Shown here: positions 48,503 through 57,516 of the stretch, piece by piece
Numbering within the stretch: position 1 is the stretch's first letter
Layout of the letters: each line of letters begins with the position of its first letter
From: Pedomonas sp051304405
GTDB taxonomy: Bacteria > Pseudomonadota > Alphaproteobacteria > Sphingomonadales > Sphingomonadaceae
Direction: 5' to 3'
DNA: 64,000 bases
Assembly (NCBI RefSeq): GCF_051304405.1
Contig: NZ_JBPPGG010000001.1
Location: 372,001 to 436,000, forward strand
The notes under the pieces: model-generated
Seen by the model: only the letters and a program-made list of their open reading frames with translations
What the model was told of the DNA's origin: nothing
Database searches by the model: none
Made by a program: the position numbers and the translations under genes

Positions 48503-50584
48503 TTAACCTTCGATGCGGGCAAAATCGGCCACGGTATGCACGGCTGCCCGCAGAGCGTTGAGCAGGTTGAGGCGGTTCGCTCGCACGGCCGCCTCTTCCG
48601 CGTTGACGGTGACGTTGTCGAAGAAGGCATCGACCAGCGGCCGCAGACGGGCCAGCACGGACATGGCGCTGCCGAAATCCTCGACCCTGAGCAGGCTGTC
48701 CACTTCCGCCCGCGCACCGACGAGCGCCTCGGACAGCGCCCGCTCCTCGTCCTGGGTGAAGAGGGCGGAGTCGACCGCGCCGTCATAGCGGCAGCCGTCC
48801 TTCTTCTCCTCGATCCGCAGGATGTTGGCGGCACGGCGGTAGCCCGCCAGCAGATTGGCGCCATCCTCGCTCGCCAGCAGCGCGCTGAGCGCCGACACGC
48901 GCGCCAGCAGGCGCACCAGGTCGTCCTCGCCGCCGAGGCTGAACACGGCATCGATGAGATCATGCCGCACGCCGGCCTCGCGCTGCTGCACCTTGAGGCG
49001 GTCGGCGAAGAAGTCGAGCAGGACCTGGTCCAGCGCGTCCGTCGCGTCCGCCACGTTCAGCGCCGCGCGGGCGGCCTTCAGCGCCGCCAGCAGCGGCAGG
49101 CGCAGGTTGTTCTCGAGGATGAGGCGGATGACGCCCAGCGCCGCGCGGCGCAGCGCGTAGGGGTCCTTCGAGCCGGTGGGCTTCTCGCCCACGGCGAAGA
49201 AGCCGACGAGGGTGTCCAGCTTGTCCGCCAGCGCCACCGCGACGGAGACCGGCGCGGTCGGGCACGCATCGTTGGGGCCGAGCGGGCTGTAGTGCTCGCG
49301 GATCGCCTGGGCGATCTGGAGCGGCTCGCCCTGCGCTTCGGCATAGTAGCCGCCCATCACGCCCTGCAACTCGGGGAACTCGCCCACCATGCCGCTGACG
49401 AGGTCCGCCTTGGCGAGGCGCGCGGCGCGCTCGGCGAGATCGGCGTCGCAGTTCGGCACATAGGCCGCCAGCGTGCGGGCCAGGCCCGCCACCCGCTCCA
49501 CCTTGGCCGCGAGCGTGCCCAGCTTCTCGTGGAACACGATGTCCGCCAGCTTGGGCAGGCGGTCCTCGAGGCGGGTCTTGAGGTCCGTCTCGTAGAAGAA
49601 CTTGGCGTCCGACAGGCGGGCAACCAGCACCCGCTCGTTGCCGGCGACGATCGCCTTGCCGCCGTCGCTCGCCTCCACGTTGGCCACGCAGATGAAGCGG
49701 TTGGCCAGCTTGCCGGTCTGCGGGTCACGCAGGGCGAAATACTTCTGGTTCGCCCGCATGGTCAGCTGGATGACCTCGGGCGGCACCTTGAGGAAGCTCT
49801 CGTCGAACTGGCCCATCAGCGGCACCGGCCATTCGGTGAGACCGGCGTTCTCCGCCAGGAGGCCCGGATCCTCCACCAGCTCCAGACCGGCGGTCTCCGC
49901 CAGCTTGCGGGCGGCCGTGTCGATGACGCGCTGGCGCTCGGCGATGTCGAGGATCACCTTGCTGACGCGCAGCTTGGTCCGGTACTCCTCCGGGTTGTTC
50001 ACCGGGAAGGGCGACGGGGCCATGAAGCGGTGACCGCGGGTGATGTTGCCGCTGCGCACGCCCTCCACTTCCAGCGGCACCACCTGCCCGTCGAACAGGC
50101 AGAGGATGGACTGGAGCGGGCGCACCCAGCGCAGGGAATCGGTGGAGAGGGAGTGCTCCCCCCACCGCATGGACTTGGGCCACGGGAAGCTGCGGATGAC
50201 GCCGGGGATGATCTCCGGCAGCACCTCGAGCGTCGGCCGCCCCTTGCGGGAGATGCGGGCGAACAGGAACGTGCCCTTGCCCTCCGTGCGCTCCTCCAGC
50301 TGGCTGCGGGTGAGGCCGGTGGACTTGAGGAAGCCCTCGATGGCCTGGGCGGGCGCGTCGACACGGGGGCCGCGGCGCTCCTCCTCCACATCCGGCTGGG
50401 CGTCGGGCAGGCCCTTCACCGCCACCGCCAGGCGGCGGGGTGTGGCGAAGGCTTCCAGGCTCTCCGGCTCCAGACCTTGTGCCTTCAGGGCATCGCCCAG
50501 CAGGCGGGACAGATCCTCGATGGCGCGGGCCTGCATGCGCGCCGGAATCTCGTCCGATTGCAGCTCGAGCAACAGTTCAGACAT
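48503..50584 (-). CDS. glyS: Glycyl-tRNA synthetase beta subunit
   Basis: This 693-aa subunit of the alpha2beta2 bacterial glycyl-tRNA synthetase mediates tRNA recognition. The start MSELLLELQSDEIPARMQ is typical, and C-terminal HD-like and anticodon-binding regions are present (SLGGEDDLVRLLARV). The ATG at 50584 overlaps the glyQ stop by one base (TGATG), ensuring matched synthesis. Confidence 0.96.
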   Translation of the reverse strand: MSELLLELQSDEIPARMQARAIEDLSRLLGDALKAQGLEPESLEAFATPRRLAVAVKGLPDAQPDVEEERRGPRVDAPAQAIEGFLKSTGLTRSQLEERTEGKGTFLFARISRKGRPTLEVLPEIIPGVIRSFPWPKSMRWGEHSLSTDSLRWVRPLQSILCLFDGQVVPLEVEGVRSGNITRGHRFMAPSPFPVNNPEEYRTKLRVSKVILDIAERQRVIDTAARKLAETAGLELVEDPGLLAENAGLTEWPVPLMGQFDESFLKVPPEVIQLTMRANQKYFALRDPQTGKLANRFICVANVEASDGGKAIVAGNERVLVARLSDAKFFYETDLKTRLEDRLPKLADIVFHEKLGTLAAKVERVAGLARTLAAYVPNCDADLAERAARLAKADLVSGMVGEFPELQGVMGGYYAEAQGEPLQIAQAIREHYSPLGPNDACPTAPVSVAVALADKLDTLVGFFAVGEKPTGSKDPYALRRAALGVIRLILENNLRLPLLAALKAARAALNVADATDALDQVLLDFFADRLKVQQREAGVRHDLIDAVFSLGGEDDLVRLLARVSALSALLASEDGANLLAGYRRAANILRIEEKKDGCRYDGAVDSALFTQDEERALSEALVGARAEVDSLLRVEDFGSAMSVLARLRPLVDAFFDNVTVNAEEAAVRANRLNLLNALRAAVHTVADFARIEG

Positions 50585-51483
50585 CAGGCGGCACTCCACC
50601 CGAACTCACGGGCCCAGCGGTCCGCGTTCACGTCGATCCAGCCCTTGCAGCATCCCTTGGCCAGCTCGCGCACGCGGCCGATGTAGGCCTGGCGCTCCGC
50701 CACCGAGATGACGCCCCGGGCATTGAGCAGATTGAACAGATGGCTGGCCTTGATGGCGAAATCATAAGCCGGCAGCGGCAGTTTTGCCTCCAGCAGCGCC
50801 TGGCACTGCTCCTGCGCCTCCCGGAACTGGCGGAACAGGATCTCGGTGTTGGCGTGCTCGAAGTTGAAGGCGGAGAACTGCTTCTCGTTGGCGAGGAACA
50901 CGTCACCGTAGGTGACGCCCTGGCCGTTGAAGTCCAGGTCGTAAACGTTGTCCACACCCTGAATATACATGGCGAGGCGCTCGAGGCCGTAGGTGATCTC
51001 GCCCGCGACCGGCTTGCAGTCGAAGCCGCCCATCTGCTGGAAGTAGGTGAACTGGGTCACCTCCATGCCGTCGCACCACACTTCCCAGCCGAGGCCCCAG
51101 GCGCCCAGCGTCGGGCTCTCCCAGTCGTCCTCGACGAAGCGGATGTCGTGCATGTTGAGGTCGATGCCGATCTCCTTCAGCGAGCCCAGATACAGCTCGA
51201 CGATGTTCTCCGGGCTCGGCTTCAGGATCACCTGAAACTGGTAGTAGTGCTGCAACCGGTTCGGGTTCTCGCCGTAGCGGCCGTCGGTCGGCCGGCGGGA
51301 CGGCTGGACATAGGCCGCCTTCCACGGCTCCGGCCCCAGCGAGCGCAGGGTGGTCGCCGGATGGAAGGTGCCTGCCCCGACCTCCACGTCATAGGGCTGC
51401 AACACCACGCAGCCCTGCTGCGCCCAGTAGCGCTGGAGGGTGAGAATGAGATCCTGAAACGATAGTTTCTTCGCGTCGGCCAC
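50584..51483 (-). CDS. glyQ: Glycyl-tRNA synthetase alpha subunit
   Basis: This 299-aa catalytic subunit contains the conserved LSFQDLILTLQRYWAQQGC, GAGTFHPATTLRSLGPEPW and YVQPSRRPTDGRYGENPNR. The GTG at 51483 places the start just before the conserved LSFQ block, as in E. coli GlyQ; an ATG at 51537 would add 18 residues without homology. It is divergent from rplY. Confidence 0.95.
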   Translation of the reverse strand: MADAKKLSFQDLILTLQRYWAQQGCVVLQPYDVEVGAGTFHPATTLRSLGPEPWKAAYVQPSRRPTDGRYGENPNRLQHYYQFQVILKPSPENIVELYLGSLKEIGIDLNMHDIRFVEDDWESPTLGAWGLGWEVWCDGMEVTQFTYFQQMGGFDCKPVAGEITYGLERLAMYIQGVDNVYDLDFNGQGVTYGDVFLANEKQFSAFNFEHANTEILFRQFREAQEQCQALLEAKLPLPAYDFAIKASHLFNLLNARGVISVAERQAYIGRVRELAKGCCKGWIDVNADRWAREFGWSAA

Positions 51484-51733
51484 TGTGCCGCCTACCCCGC
51501 TGTTGAAACGGACGGCGGACCCTAGCGACGCCCCCATGGGCGGTCAAGTTTATGTGTGGCGAAGGAAGCGGGCTGCGGCATAGCGTCCCTCCTTGTCCGT
51601 CAAGAACGTCCCGTTTCCGCCAGGGGGAGCGCACCCGCCCTTGCCTTTTGGCTGTCCTTTGGCTAGAGACAGCGGCTTCGCAATCCGGGCGGTACATCCC
51701 TGGAGGTCCGCCCATGTTCTATGGAGATCACCC
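51484..51733. promoter_or_regulatory. Divergent promoter region of glyQ and rplY
   Basis: 250 bp between translation-related genes transcribed in opposite directions. No gene, tRNA or clear glycine-responsive leader structure was recognised. Confidence 0.4.
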
Positions 51734-52345
51734 ATGAGCCAAGTGCTTTCTCTGAAAGCCGAGCTGCGGAACGGTGCCGGCAAGGGAGTGGCCCGTGCAA
51801 CCCGCAAGAAGGGCCTTGTTCCGGCCGTTATCTATGGCGACAACAAGGAGCCGACGCTGATCGCGGTGTCGGAGAACGAGCTGTGGAAGCTCCTCAACCG
51901 CGGCCACTTCATGAACTCGACCGTTGAGCTGGACGTGGAGGGCTCGGTCGAGACCACCCTGCCGCGCGACGTGCAGTTCCACCCGGTGACCGACCGTCCG
52001 CTGCACGTGGACTTCCTGCGCGTCTCCGCCAACACCACCGTGACCGTGGCCGTTCCGGTCCGCTTCGAGGACGAGGCCCAGAGCCCGGGCCTGAAGCGCG
52101 GCGGCGTGCTGAACATCGTGCGCCACGAGGTCGAGCTGGTCTGCCCGGCCAACCAGATTCCCGACGAGCTGGTCGTGTCGCTGAAGGGTCTCGAGATCAA
52201 CGACTCGCTGCACCTCAGCCACCTGACCCTGCCGGCCGGCGTCACCACCGTCATTCAGGATCGCGACGCGACCATCGCCACCATCGTGGCGCCGTCGGGC
52301 CTGAAGTCGGAAGAGGCAGCCGCCGAGGGCGAAGCCAACGCCTGA
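51734..52345 (+). CDS. rplY: 50S ribosomal protein L25/general stress protein Ctc
   Basis: This 203-aa 5S rRNA-binding protein is the long (Ctc/TL5) form: N-terminal L25 domain (ELRNGAGKGVARATRKKGLV) plus C-terminal TL5 domain (about 95-185) and a short acidic Ala/Glu tail. ATG at 51734. The gene pair rplY-pth is conserved in many bacteria. Confidence 0.95.
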   Translation: MSQVLSLKAELRNGAGKGVARATRKKGLVPAVIYGDNKEPTLIAVSENELWKLLNRGHFMNSTVELDVEGSVETTLPRDVQFHPVTDRPLHVDFLRVSANTTVTVAVPVRFEDEAQSPGLKRGGVLNIVRHEVELVCPANQIPDELVVSLKGLEINDSLHLSHLTLPAGVTTVIQDRDATIATIVAPSGLKSEEAAAEGEANA

Positions 52346-52367
52346 GCCACTCCGGCATATCCGGCTT

Positions 52368-52404
52368 GAAGGGGGCGCGGGATTTGATCCTGCGCCCCTT
52401 TTGC
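52368..52404 (+). terminator. Terminator after rplY
   Basis: AAGGGGGCGCGG (52369-52380) pairs with CCTGCGCCCCTT (52389-52400) and is followed by TTGCTT. It lies between rplY and pth and may lower pth expression relative to rplY. Confidence 0.75.
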
Positions 52405-52438
52405 TTATAGGAACGGGGAGTTTTCGAGGGACAAGGCC

Positions 52439-53218
52439 ATGCAGCTCTTTGTCGGCCTGGGCAATCCGGGCAGCCAGTACGCAGGCAACCGCCACAACAT
52501 CGGCTTCATGGCGGTTGACCGCATCGCCGAGGTGTACGGCTTCGGCCCGTGGCGCAGCCGCTTCAAGGGGCTGACGGCGGAGGGCGTCATCAACGGCGAG
52601 AAGGTGCTGCTGCTCAAGCCCCAGACCTACATGAACCTCTCGGGCGAGTCCGTTGCGGAGGCCATGCGGTTCTACAAGCTGCCGCTGGAGGCCCTGCTGG
52701 TCTTCCATGACGAGCTGGACGTGGCCCCCGGCAAGCTCAAGATGAAGGTGGGCGGCGGCGCGGCCGGCCACAACGGCCTGCGCTCCATCGACTCCCACCT
52801 CGGCCCCGACTACCGCCGCGCCCGGCTCGGCATCGGCCACCCCGGCTCGAAGGAGCGGGTGCACGGCTGGGTGCTGGGCGACTTCGCCAAGGCGGACCAG
52901 CCCTGGCTCGAGGCCTTTCTCGACGCCATCGCCAGGGAGGCCGGCTGGCTGGCCAAGGGCAACGACGCCCGCTTCGCCTCCAGCGTTGCCCAGCGGCTGA
53001 CCCCGCCGCGCCCGAAGAAGGACAAGGCGGCGGAAGACAAGAGCGCAGGCGAGGCCGGGGCCGCCTCCCCTGCCGCCTCGGCCGGGCCCGCCGCACCGGC
53101 GACGCGGGTCATCTCCGCCTCCCCCCGCCCGGCGGCGGCGCTGGAGGCGCCCAGCAACGCGACGCGGGTCATGCCGACCCTGCAGTCGCTCTTCGACAAA
53201 TTCAGCAAGAAGCGCTAA
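52439..53218 (+). CDS. pth: Peptidyl-tRNA hydrolase with C-terminal extension
   Basis: This enzyme releases peptides from peptidyl-tRNA. The catalytic histidine lies in GNRHNIGF (His19), with FHDELDVAPGK and GGGAAGHNGLRS conserved. The catalytic domain ends near residue 187. About 70 further residues are Lys/Asp- then Ala/Pro-rich, with a repeated ATRVI/ATRVM segment and a terminal helix TLQSLFDKFSKKR. Typical Pth is about 190 aa, so the tail is an addition of unknown role. Confidence 0.94.
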   Translation: MQLFVGLGNPGSQYAGNRHNIGFMAVDRIAEVYGFGPWRSRFKGLTAEGVINGEKVLLLKPQTYMNLSGESVAEAMRFYKLPLEALLVFHDELDVAPGKLKMKVGGGAAGHNGLRSIDSHLGPDYRRARLGIGHPGSKERVHGWVLGDFAKADQPWLEAFLDAIAREAGWLAKGNDARFASSVAQRLTPPRPKKDKAAEDKSAGEAGAASPAASAGPAAPATRVISASPRPAAALEAPSNATRVMPTLQSLFDKFSKKR

Positions 53219-53296
53219 GAAGCGCCCCGAATATTCGGTCCGGCGGGCCGCCACACGGCCTCGGCCCGGACGCCAGTATGCGAGACAAGGATCACC

Positions 53297-54394
53297 ATGG
53301 GTTTTCAATGCGGCATCGTCGGGCTGCCCAACGTCGGCAAGTCCACCCTGTTCAACGCGCTGACCGAGACCGCTGCGGCGGCCTCCGCCAACTATCCCTT
53401 CTGCACCATCGAGCCCAACGTGGGCCAGGTGCCGGTGCCGGACAAGCGGCTGAACCAGATCGCGGAGCTGGCCAAGTCCCAGCGCATCGTTGAAACCCAG
53501 CTGGCCTTCGTCGACATCGCCGGTCTGGTGCGCGGCGCGTCCAAGGGCGAAGGCCTTGGCAACCAGTTCCTCGGCAACATCCGCGAGGTGGATGCCATCA
53601 TCCACGTGCTGCGCTGCTTCGAGGGCGACATCACCCACGTCGAGGGCCGGGTCGATCCCATCGCCGACGCCGAGACGGTGGAAACCGAGCTGATGCTGGC
53701 GGACCTGGACAGCCTGGAGCGCCGCCTCGTCGCCATTTCCAAGAAGGCCAAGGGCGGCGACAAGGAAGCCAAGGTGCAGGAGGCGGTGTTCACGCCCGTC
53801 CTCGAGCTGCTGCGCGACGGCAAGCCCGCCCGCCTCTTCACGCCGAAGGACGATGAGGAAGCCCGGGTGTTCAAGCAGGCCCAGCTGCTCACCTCCAAGC
53901 CCGTGCTCTATGTGTGCAACGTGGACGAGGGCAGCGCCGCCACCGGCAACGCCTTCTCGCAGCGCGTGGCCGAGAAAGCCGCCGCCGAGGGCGCGTTCAG
54001 CGTGGTCATCTCTGCCGCCATCGAGGCGGAGATCGCCCAGATGGACCCGGCCGACCGCCCGGCGTTCCTCGCCGATCTGGGCCTGGAGGAGACCGGCCTC
54101 GCCCGCGTGATCCGCGCCGGCTATGGCCTGCTCAACCTCATCACCTTCTTCACCGTCGGCCCCAAGGAAGCCCGCGCCTGGACCGTGCGCAAGGGCGCGA
54201 AGGCACCGGAGGCCGCGGGCGTCATCCACTCCGACTTCGAGCGCGGCTTCATCCGCGCCGAGACCATCGCCTACGACGACTACATCAAGTTCGGCGGGGA
54301 AGTCGGCGCCAAGGAAGCAGGCCGCATGCGTCTTGAAGGAAAGGACTATGTCGTTCAGGATGGCGACATCATGCTCTTCCGCTTCAACACGTGA
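53297..54394 (+). CDS. ychF: Redox-regulated ATPase YchF
   Basis: This 365-aa Obg-family P-loop protein prefers ATP over GTP and associates with ribosomes. It has G1 GLPNVGKS (9-16), switch II region DIAGLVRGASKGEGLGNQFL, and a C-terminal TGS domain (ITFFTVGPKEARAWTV). It follows pth, with which it is often linked. ATG at 53297 follows ACAAGGATCACC. Confidence 0.97.
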   Translation: MGFQCGIVGLPNVGKSTLFNALTETAAAASANYPFCTIEPNVGQVPVPDKRLNQIAELAKSQRIVETQLAFVDIAGLVRGASKGEGLGNQFLGNIREVDAIIHVLRCFEGDITHVEGRVDPIADAETVETELMLADLDSLERRLVAISKKAKGGDKEAKVQEAVFTPVLELLRDGKPARLFTPKDDEEARVFKQAQLLTSKPVLYVCNVDEGSAATGNAFSQRVAEKAAAEGAFSVVISAAIEAEIAQMDPADRPAFLADLGLEETGLARVIRAGYGLLNLITFFTVGPKEARAWTVRKGAKAPEAAGVIHSDFERGFIRAETIAYDDYIKFGGEVGAKEAGRMRLEGKDYVVQDGDIMLFRFNT

Positions 54395-54401
54395 GACCTG
54401 A

Positions 54402-54848
54402 GTGAAGTACTTCGAAGACTTCAATGTTGGCGACGAGGTGCGCTTCGGCCGTTACGAGGTGACGGCCGAAGAGATCATCGACTTCGCCCGCCGGTACGAT
54501 CCCCAGCCGTTTCACATCGACCCCGAGGCAGCCAAACAGTCCCTGTTCGGCACCCTCTGCGCCAGCGGCTGGCACACCTGCGCCATGACCATGCGGATGC
54601 TGGTGCAGTGGATGCAGGAAAGCGGCCAGACCAGCGAGGGCTCGCCCGGCATCGAACAGCTGCGCTGGCTGCGCCCGGTGGTGCCCGGCGACGTGCTCAG
54701 CATGCGCGTCAAGGTGGTGGGGGCGCGCCTGTCCGGCAGCCGCCCGGGCTACGGCCTTGTCACGTTCGAACAGCAGACCGTGGACGCAGCCGGCAAGCCG
54801 GTCATGACCATGACCTCCACGGTGTTCTTCAGACAGCGCCCGGTCTGA
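54402..54848 (+). CDS. MaoC-family (R)-specific enoyl-CoA hydratase-like protein
   Basis: This 148-aa hot-dog-fold protein contains RYDPQPFHIDPEAA, the MaoC hydratase motif with the catalytic Asp and His, and FGTLCASGWHT. It probably hydrates enoyl-CoA thioesters; substrate is unknown. The start is GTG at 54402, seven bases after the ychF stop, implying an operon. Confidence 0.9.
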   Translation: MKYFEDFNVGDEVRFGRYEVTAEEIIDFARRYDPQPFHIDPEAAKQSLFGTLCASGWHTCAMTMRMLVQWMQESGQTSEGSPGIEQLRWLRPVVPGDVLSMRVKVVGARLSGSRPGYGLVTFEQQTVDAAGKPVMTMTSTVFFRQRPV

Positions 54849-55091
54849 CACACACGCGCGGGTGAAGCGGTGTTTTTCATGCAGGAGGGGCTTGCCCCTC
54901 CTGCACCTCCCGTTCGTCTATCGGCCGCATCCGGCAGGCACGGAGGCTTTCTCCCGGACAGCCGGGAGGAAGGACAGGCACGGCCCTTCAAACCCTCGCC
55001 AGCGCGCAGGCCCTGTGCCCGGCGCATGTCCCTGTAAAGGCAAGGGAGGTTGCCAGGAGGGTCCGAGACCCTCCTGCAAGAAACCAAGAAC
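54849..55091. repeat. REPIN-like pair E between convergent MaoC and apt genes
   Basis: E1 has a perfect 12-bp stem (54880-54891 with 54894-54905) followed by CCTCCCGTTCGTCTATCGGC and CGCATCCGGCAGG. E2 is AAGGGAGGTTGC, then a perfect 10-bp stem (55054-55063 with 55067-55076). About 115 bp lie between the tails. It contains CAGGCACGGCCC, also present in pair D. Confidence 0.85.
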
Positions 55092-55634
55092 CTACGCACC
55101 CGGGAACGCGATCAGCGTCGCGACCGGCACGCCGGCCTCCCGCAGCCGCTGGCTGCCGCCCAGATCCGGCAGGTCCACCACGAACGCGCTGGCGGCCACG
55201 TCCACGCCGACGGTGCGGAACAGCTCGACCGCCGCGAGGGCGGTGCCGCCCGTTGCGATCAGGTCGTCGATGAGGATCACCTTCTCGCCCGGCCGCATGG
55301 CATCCACGTGGATTTCCACCCGGTCCGTGCCGTATTCCAGTTCGTAATCCCGCCCCACGGTCTCGAACGGCAGCTTGCCGCGCTTGCGCACCGGCACGAA
55401 GCCCAGCCCCAGCGCGGCCGCGACCGCGCCGCCGATGATAAACCCGCGCGCCTCGATGCCCGCGACCTTGTGCCCGCCCACGTCCCGCAGCCGGTCCGCC
55501 AGCCGCCGCACGCATTCGCCAAGGCCGTAGGAGTCGCCCAGCAACGTGGTGATGTCTCGGAACTGCACGCCCGGCAGCGGGTGGTTGGGGATGGTGCGGA
55601 TCAGCCGCTTCAGGTCCTCGTTCGGTTCGATCAT
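55092..55634 (-). CDS. apt: Adenine phosphoribosyltransferase
   Basis: This 180-aa enzyme salvages adenine to AMP. The PRPP-binding motif VILIDDLIATGGTALAA is clear, with FRDITTLLGD and GIEARGFIIGGAVA upstream. The ATG at 55634 follows GGAGAAGG and overlaps the mtnP stop by 4 bp (ATGA). MtnP releases adenine from methylthioadenosine, so the pair forms a direct salvage route. Confidence 0.96.
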   Translation of the reverse strand: MIEPNEDLKRLIRTIPNHPLPGVQFRDITTLLGDSYGLGECVRRLADRLRDVGGHKVAGIEARGFIIGGAVAAALGLGFVPVRKRGKLPFETVGRDYELEYGTDRVEIHVDAMRPGEKVILIDDLIATGGTALAAVELFRTVGVDVAASAFVVDLPDLGGSQRLREAGVPVATLIAFPGA

Positions 55635-56524
55635 CGCCCTTCTCCCATGACGCGCCCGGCGATGGACCTGAGGCGCGTCTGCGCCTCCTCCGGCCAGTTC
55701 GTCCCTGGCGTGATGATGGCGTGCTCCAGCGCGCGGTCGCAACCGGAGGGGCAGGCCCCGGCGGGCGGGGCCAGCCGGGCCGCCACTTGCGCCACAAGCT
55801 GCTGGGCCTGCGCCGCGTTGGAGGTCAGCACCCGGACCACGTCACTCACCTCGACCGCCGCATGGTGTTCGTGCCAGCTGTCGAAGTCCGTCACCATGGC
55901 AACGCTCTGGTAGCAGATCTCGGCCTCCCGGGCGAGGTAGGCCTCCGGCAGGTTGGTCATGCCGATCACGTCCGCGCCCCAGGAGCGGTAGAGGCGGCTC
56001 TCGGCGCGGGTGGAGAACTGCGGCCCCTCGATGCACAGGTAGGTGCCGCCCCTCTGGTGCGGGATGCCGAGCGCCGTGCAGGCCTCGGCCGCTGCCTGCC
56101 CCAGCCGGCCGCAGGACGGCTCCGCCATCGACACGTGGGCGACCACGCCGTCCTCGAAGAAGGTGCGCGCCCGCCCCTGGGTGCGGTCGATGTACTGGTC
56201 GACGATGACGAACGTCCCCGGCGGCAGGTGCTCGCGGAAGGAGCCGCAGGCGGAGATGGAGAGGATTTCCGTCACGCCCAGCGTCTTGAGCGCGGCGATG
56301 TTGGCCCGGTGGGTCAGCTCGTGCGGGGCGATGCTGTGGTTCCGGCCGTGGCGGGGCAGGAACACCACCTCCCGGCCGGCCAGCCGCCCGGTCAGCAGGT
56401 CGTCCGAAGGCCGCCCCCAGGGCGTCTCCACGGCCTGCCAGCGGGCCTCCTCCAGGGCTGCCATGCGATAGAGCCCGCTGCCGCCGATGATGCCCAGCCG
56501 GCCCTCAGACGCCGTCTCCGCCAT
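55631..56524 (-). CDS. mtnP: S-methyl-5'-thioadenosine phosphorylase
   Basis: This 297-aa enzyme cleaves methylthioadenosine, a polyamine by-product, into adenine and methylthioribose-1-phosphate. GIIGGSGLYRM, LPRHGRNHSIAPHEL and the specificity region IGMTNLPEAYLAREAEICY fit the MTAP class rather than bacterial purine phosphorylase. The ATG at 56524 (MAETASEG) follows AAGGCG. Confidence 0.93.
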   Translation of the reverse strand: MAETASEGRLGIIGGSGLYRMAALEEARWQAVETPWGRPSDDLLTGRLAGREVVFLPRHGRNHSIAPHELTHRANIAALKTLGVTEILSISACGSFREHLPPGTFVIVDQYIDRTQGRARTFFEDGVVAHVSMAEPSCGRLGQAAAEACTALGIPHQRGGTYLCIEGPQFSTRAESRLYRSWGADVIGMTNLPEAYLAREAEICYQSVAMVTDFDSWHEHHAAVEVSDVVRVLTSNAAQAQQLVAQVAARLAPPAGACPSGCDRALEHAIITPGTNWPEEAQTRLRSIAGRVMGEGR

Positions 56525-56612
56525 AGGGGTCACGCCTTTCGTGTTCTGCCACCGTATCGGCCGCAAAGGGACACGAGGAGCGCGGCCAAGGCAAGCCCCG
56601 GAAGATTCGGCG

Positions 56613-56652
56613 GCGTAAAAAAAACAAGGGCCGGAGCAGTGCCCCGGCCCTT
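56613..56652 (-). terminator. Intrinsic terminator of the bc1 operon
   Basis: A 10-bp GC stem (56624-56633 with 56643-56652) is followed on the minus strand by TTGTTTTTTTTA. It lies 34 bp after the petC stop. Confidence 0.92.
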
Positions 56653-56686
56653 GCCGTGTTCGGATCAGGCAAGCCTGACGTCAGTC

Positions 56687-57502
56687 TCAGCCTTCGTGCG
56701 GCTTCGGACCCTTCACGCCCGCCCAGATCTTCTTGTAGCTGATGACGCTGAGCACCAGCAGGATCGCCAGGAAGGCGATGGTGCCCACGCCGGCGCGCTT
56801 GCGGTTCTCCAGCTTGGGCTCGGCGGCCCAGGCCAGGAACGCGGTCACGTCCTTGGCCATCTGGTCGACGGTCGCCGGCGTGCCATCCTCGTAGGTGACC
56901 TGGTCGTCGGACAGCGGCTTGGGCATGCCGATGACGGTACCCGGGAAGTACGGGTTGAAGTGGCCGCCCTCCGGCAGCTGGAAGCCGGCCGGAGCGTCCT
57001 CGTATCCGGTCAGGATCGAGTAGATGTAGGCCTCGTGACCCTCGCGCGCCTTCACGATCAGCGACAGATCCGGCGGGATCTTGCCGCCGTTGGCGGCCGA
57101 GGCCGCAACGCTGTTGGCATACGGGCTCGGGAACTTGTCCGACGGGATCGCCGGGCGGGTGGTGTCCTCGCCGGTCTTCTCGTCGATGGCCGGAACTTCA
57201 TAGGCCTTGGCGATCGCCTTGATCTCGGCCTCGTTGTAGCCGAGGTCTTCCAGCGTGCGGAAGGCCACCAGGTTCAGGCTGTGGCAAGCGGCGCAGACTT
57301 CCTTGTAGACCTGGAAGCCGCGCTGCAACTGCGCCCGGTCGTACTGGCCGAAGATGCCCTGATGGGCGAAGTGCACTTCCTTGTGCTCCTTCTGCAGGGC
57401 CTTGATCGGGTCCGGCTGCGGCGTCTCACGCGGAGTGAAAGCGCCAACCAGAAGGGCAAGCGAGAAGACCGCGCCCACACCGAAGGATACGAAACGGATC
57501 AT
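56687..57502 (-). CDS. petC: Cytochrome c1 of the bc1 complex
   Basis: This 271-aa protein is anchored to the membrane with its haem domain in the periplasm. The covalent haem site CAACH is at 70-74. An N-terminal hydrophobic segment (about 5-22) and a C-terminal helix (TIAFLAILLVLSVISY) are visible. It passes electrons from the Rieske centre to soluble or membrane cytochrome c. It lies 14 bp after petB. Confidence 0.96.
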   Translation of the reverse strand: MIRFVSFGVGAVFSLALLVGAFTPRETPQPDPIKALQKEHKEVHFAHQGIFGQYDRAQLQRGFQVYKEVCAACHSLNLVAFRTLEDLGYNEAEIKAIAKAYEVPAIDEKTGEDTTRPAIPSDKFPSPYANSVAASAANGGKIPPDLSLIVKAREGHEAYIYSILTGYEDAPAGFQLPEGGHFNPYFPGTVIGMPKPLSDDQVTYEDGTPATVDQMAKDVTAFLAWAAEPKLENRKRAGVGTIAFLAILLVLSVISYKKIWAGVKGPKPHEG

Positions 57503-57516
57503 TACGCAGGCCCCCC

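Noticed and set aside
51484..51537. ATG at 51537 as the glyQ start
   Set aside because: The added 18 residues have no counterpart in GlyQ, and there is no ribosome-binding site. GTG at 51483 fits the family start.
51728..54424. 898-codon minus-strand frame opposite rplY, pth and ychF
   Set aside because: It spans three well-supported plus-strand genes and has no recognisable domain.
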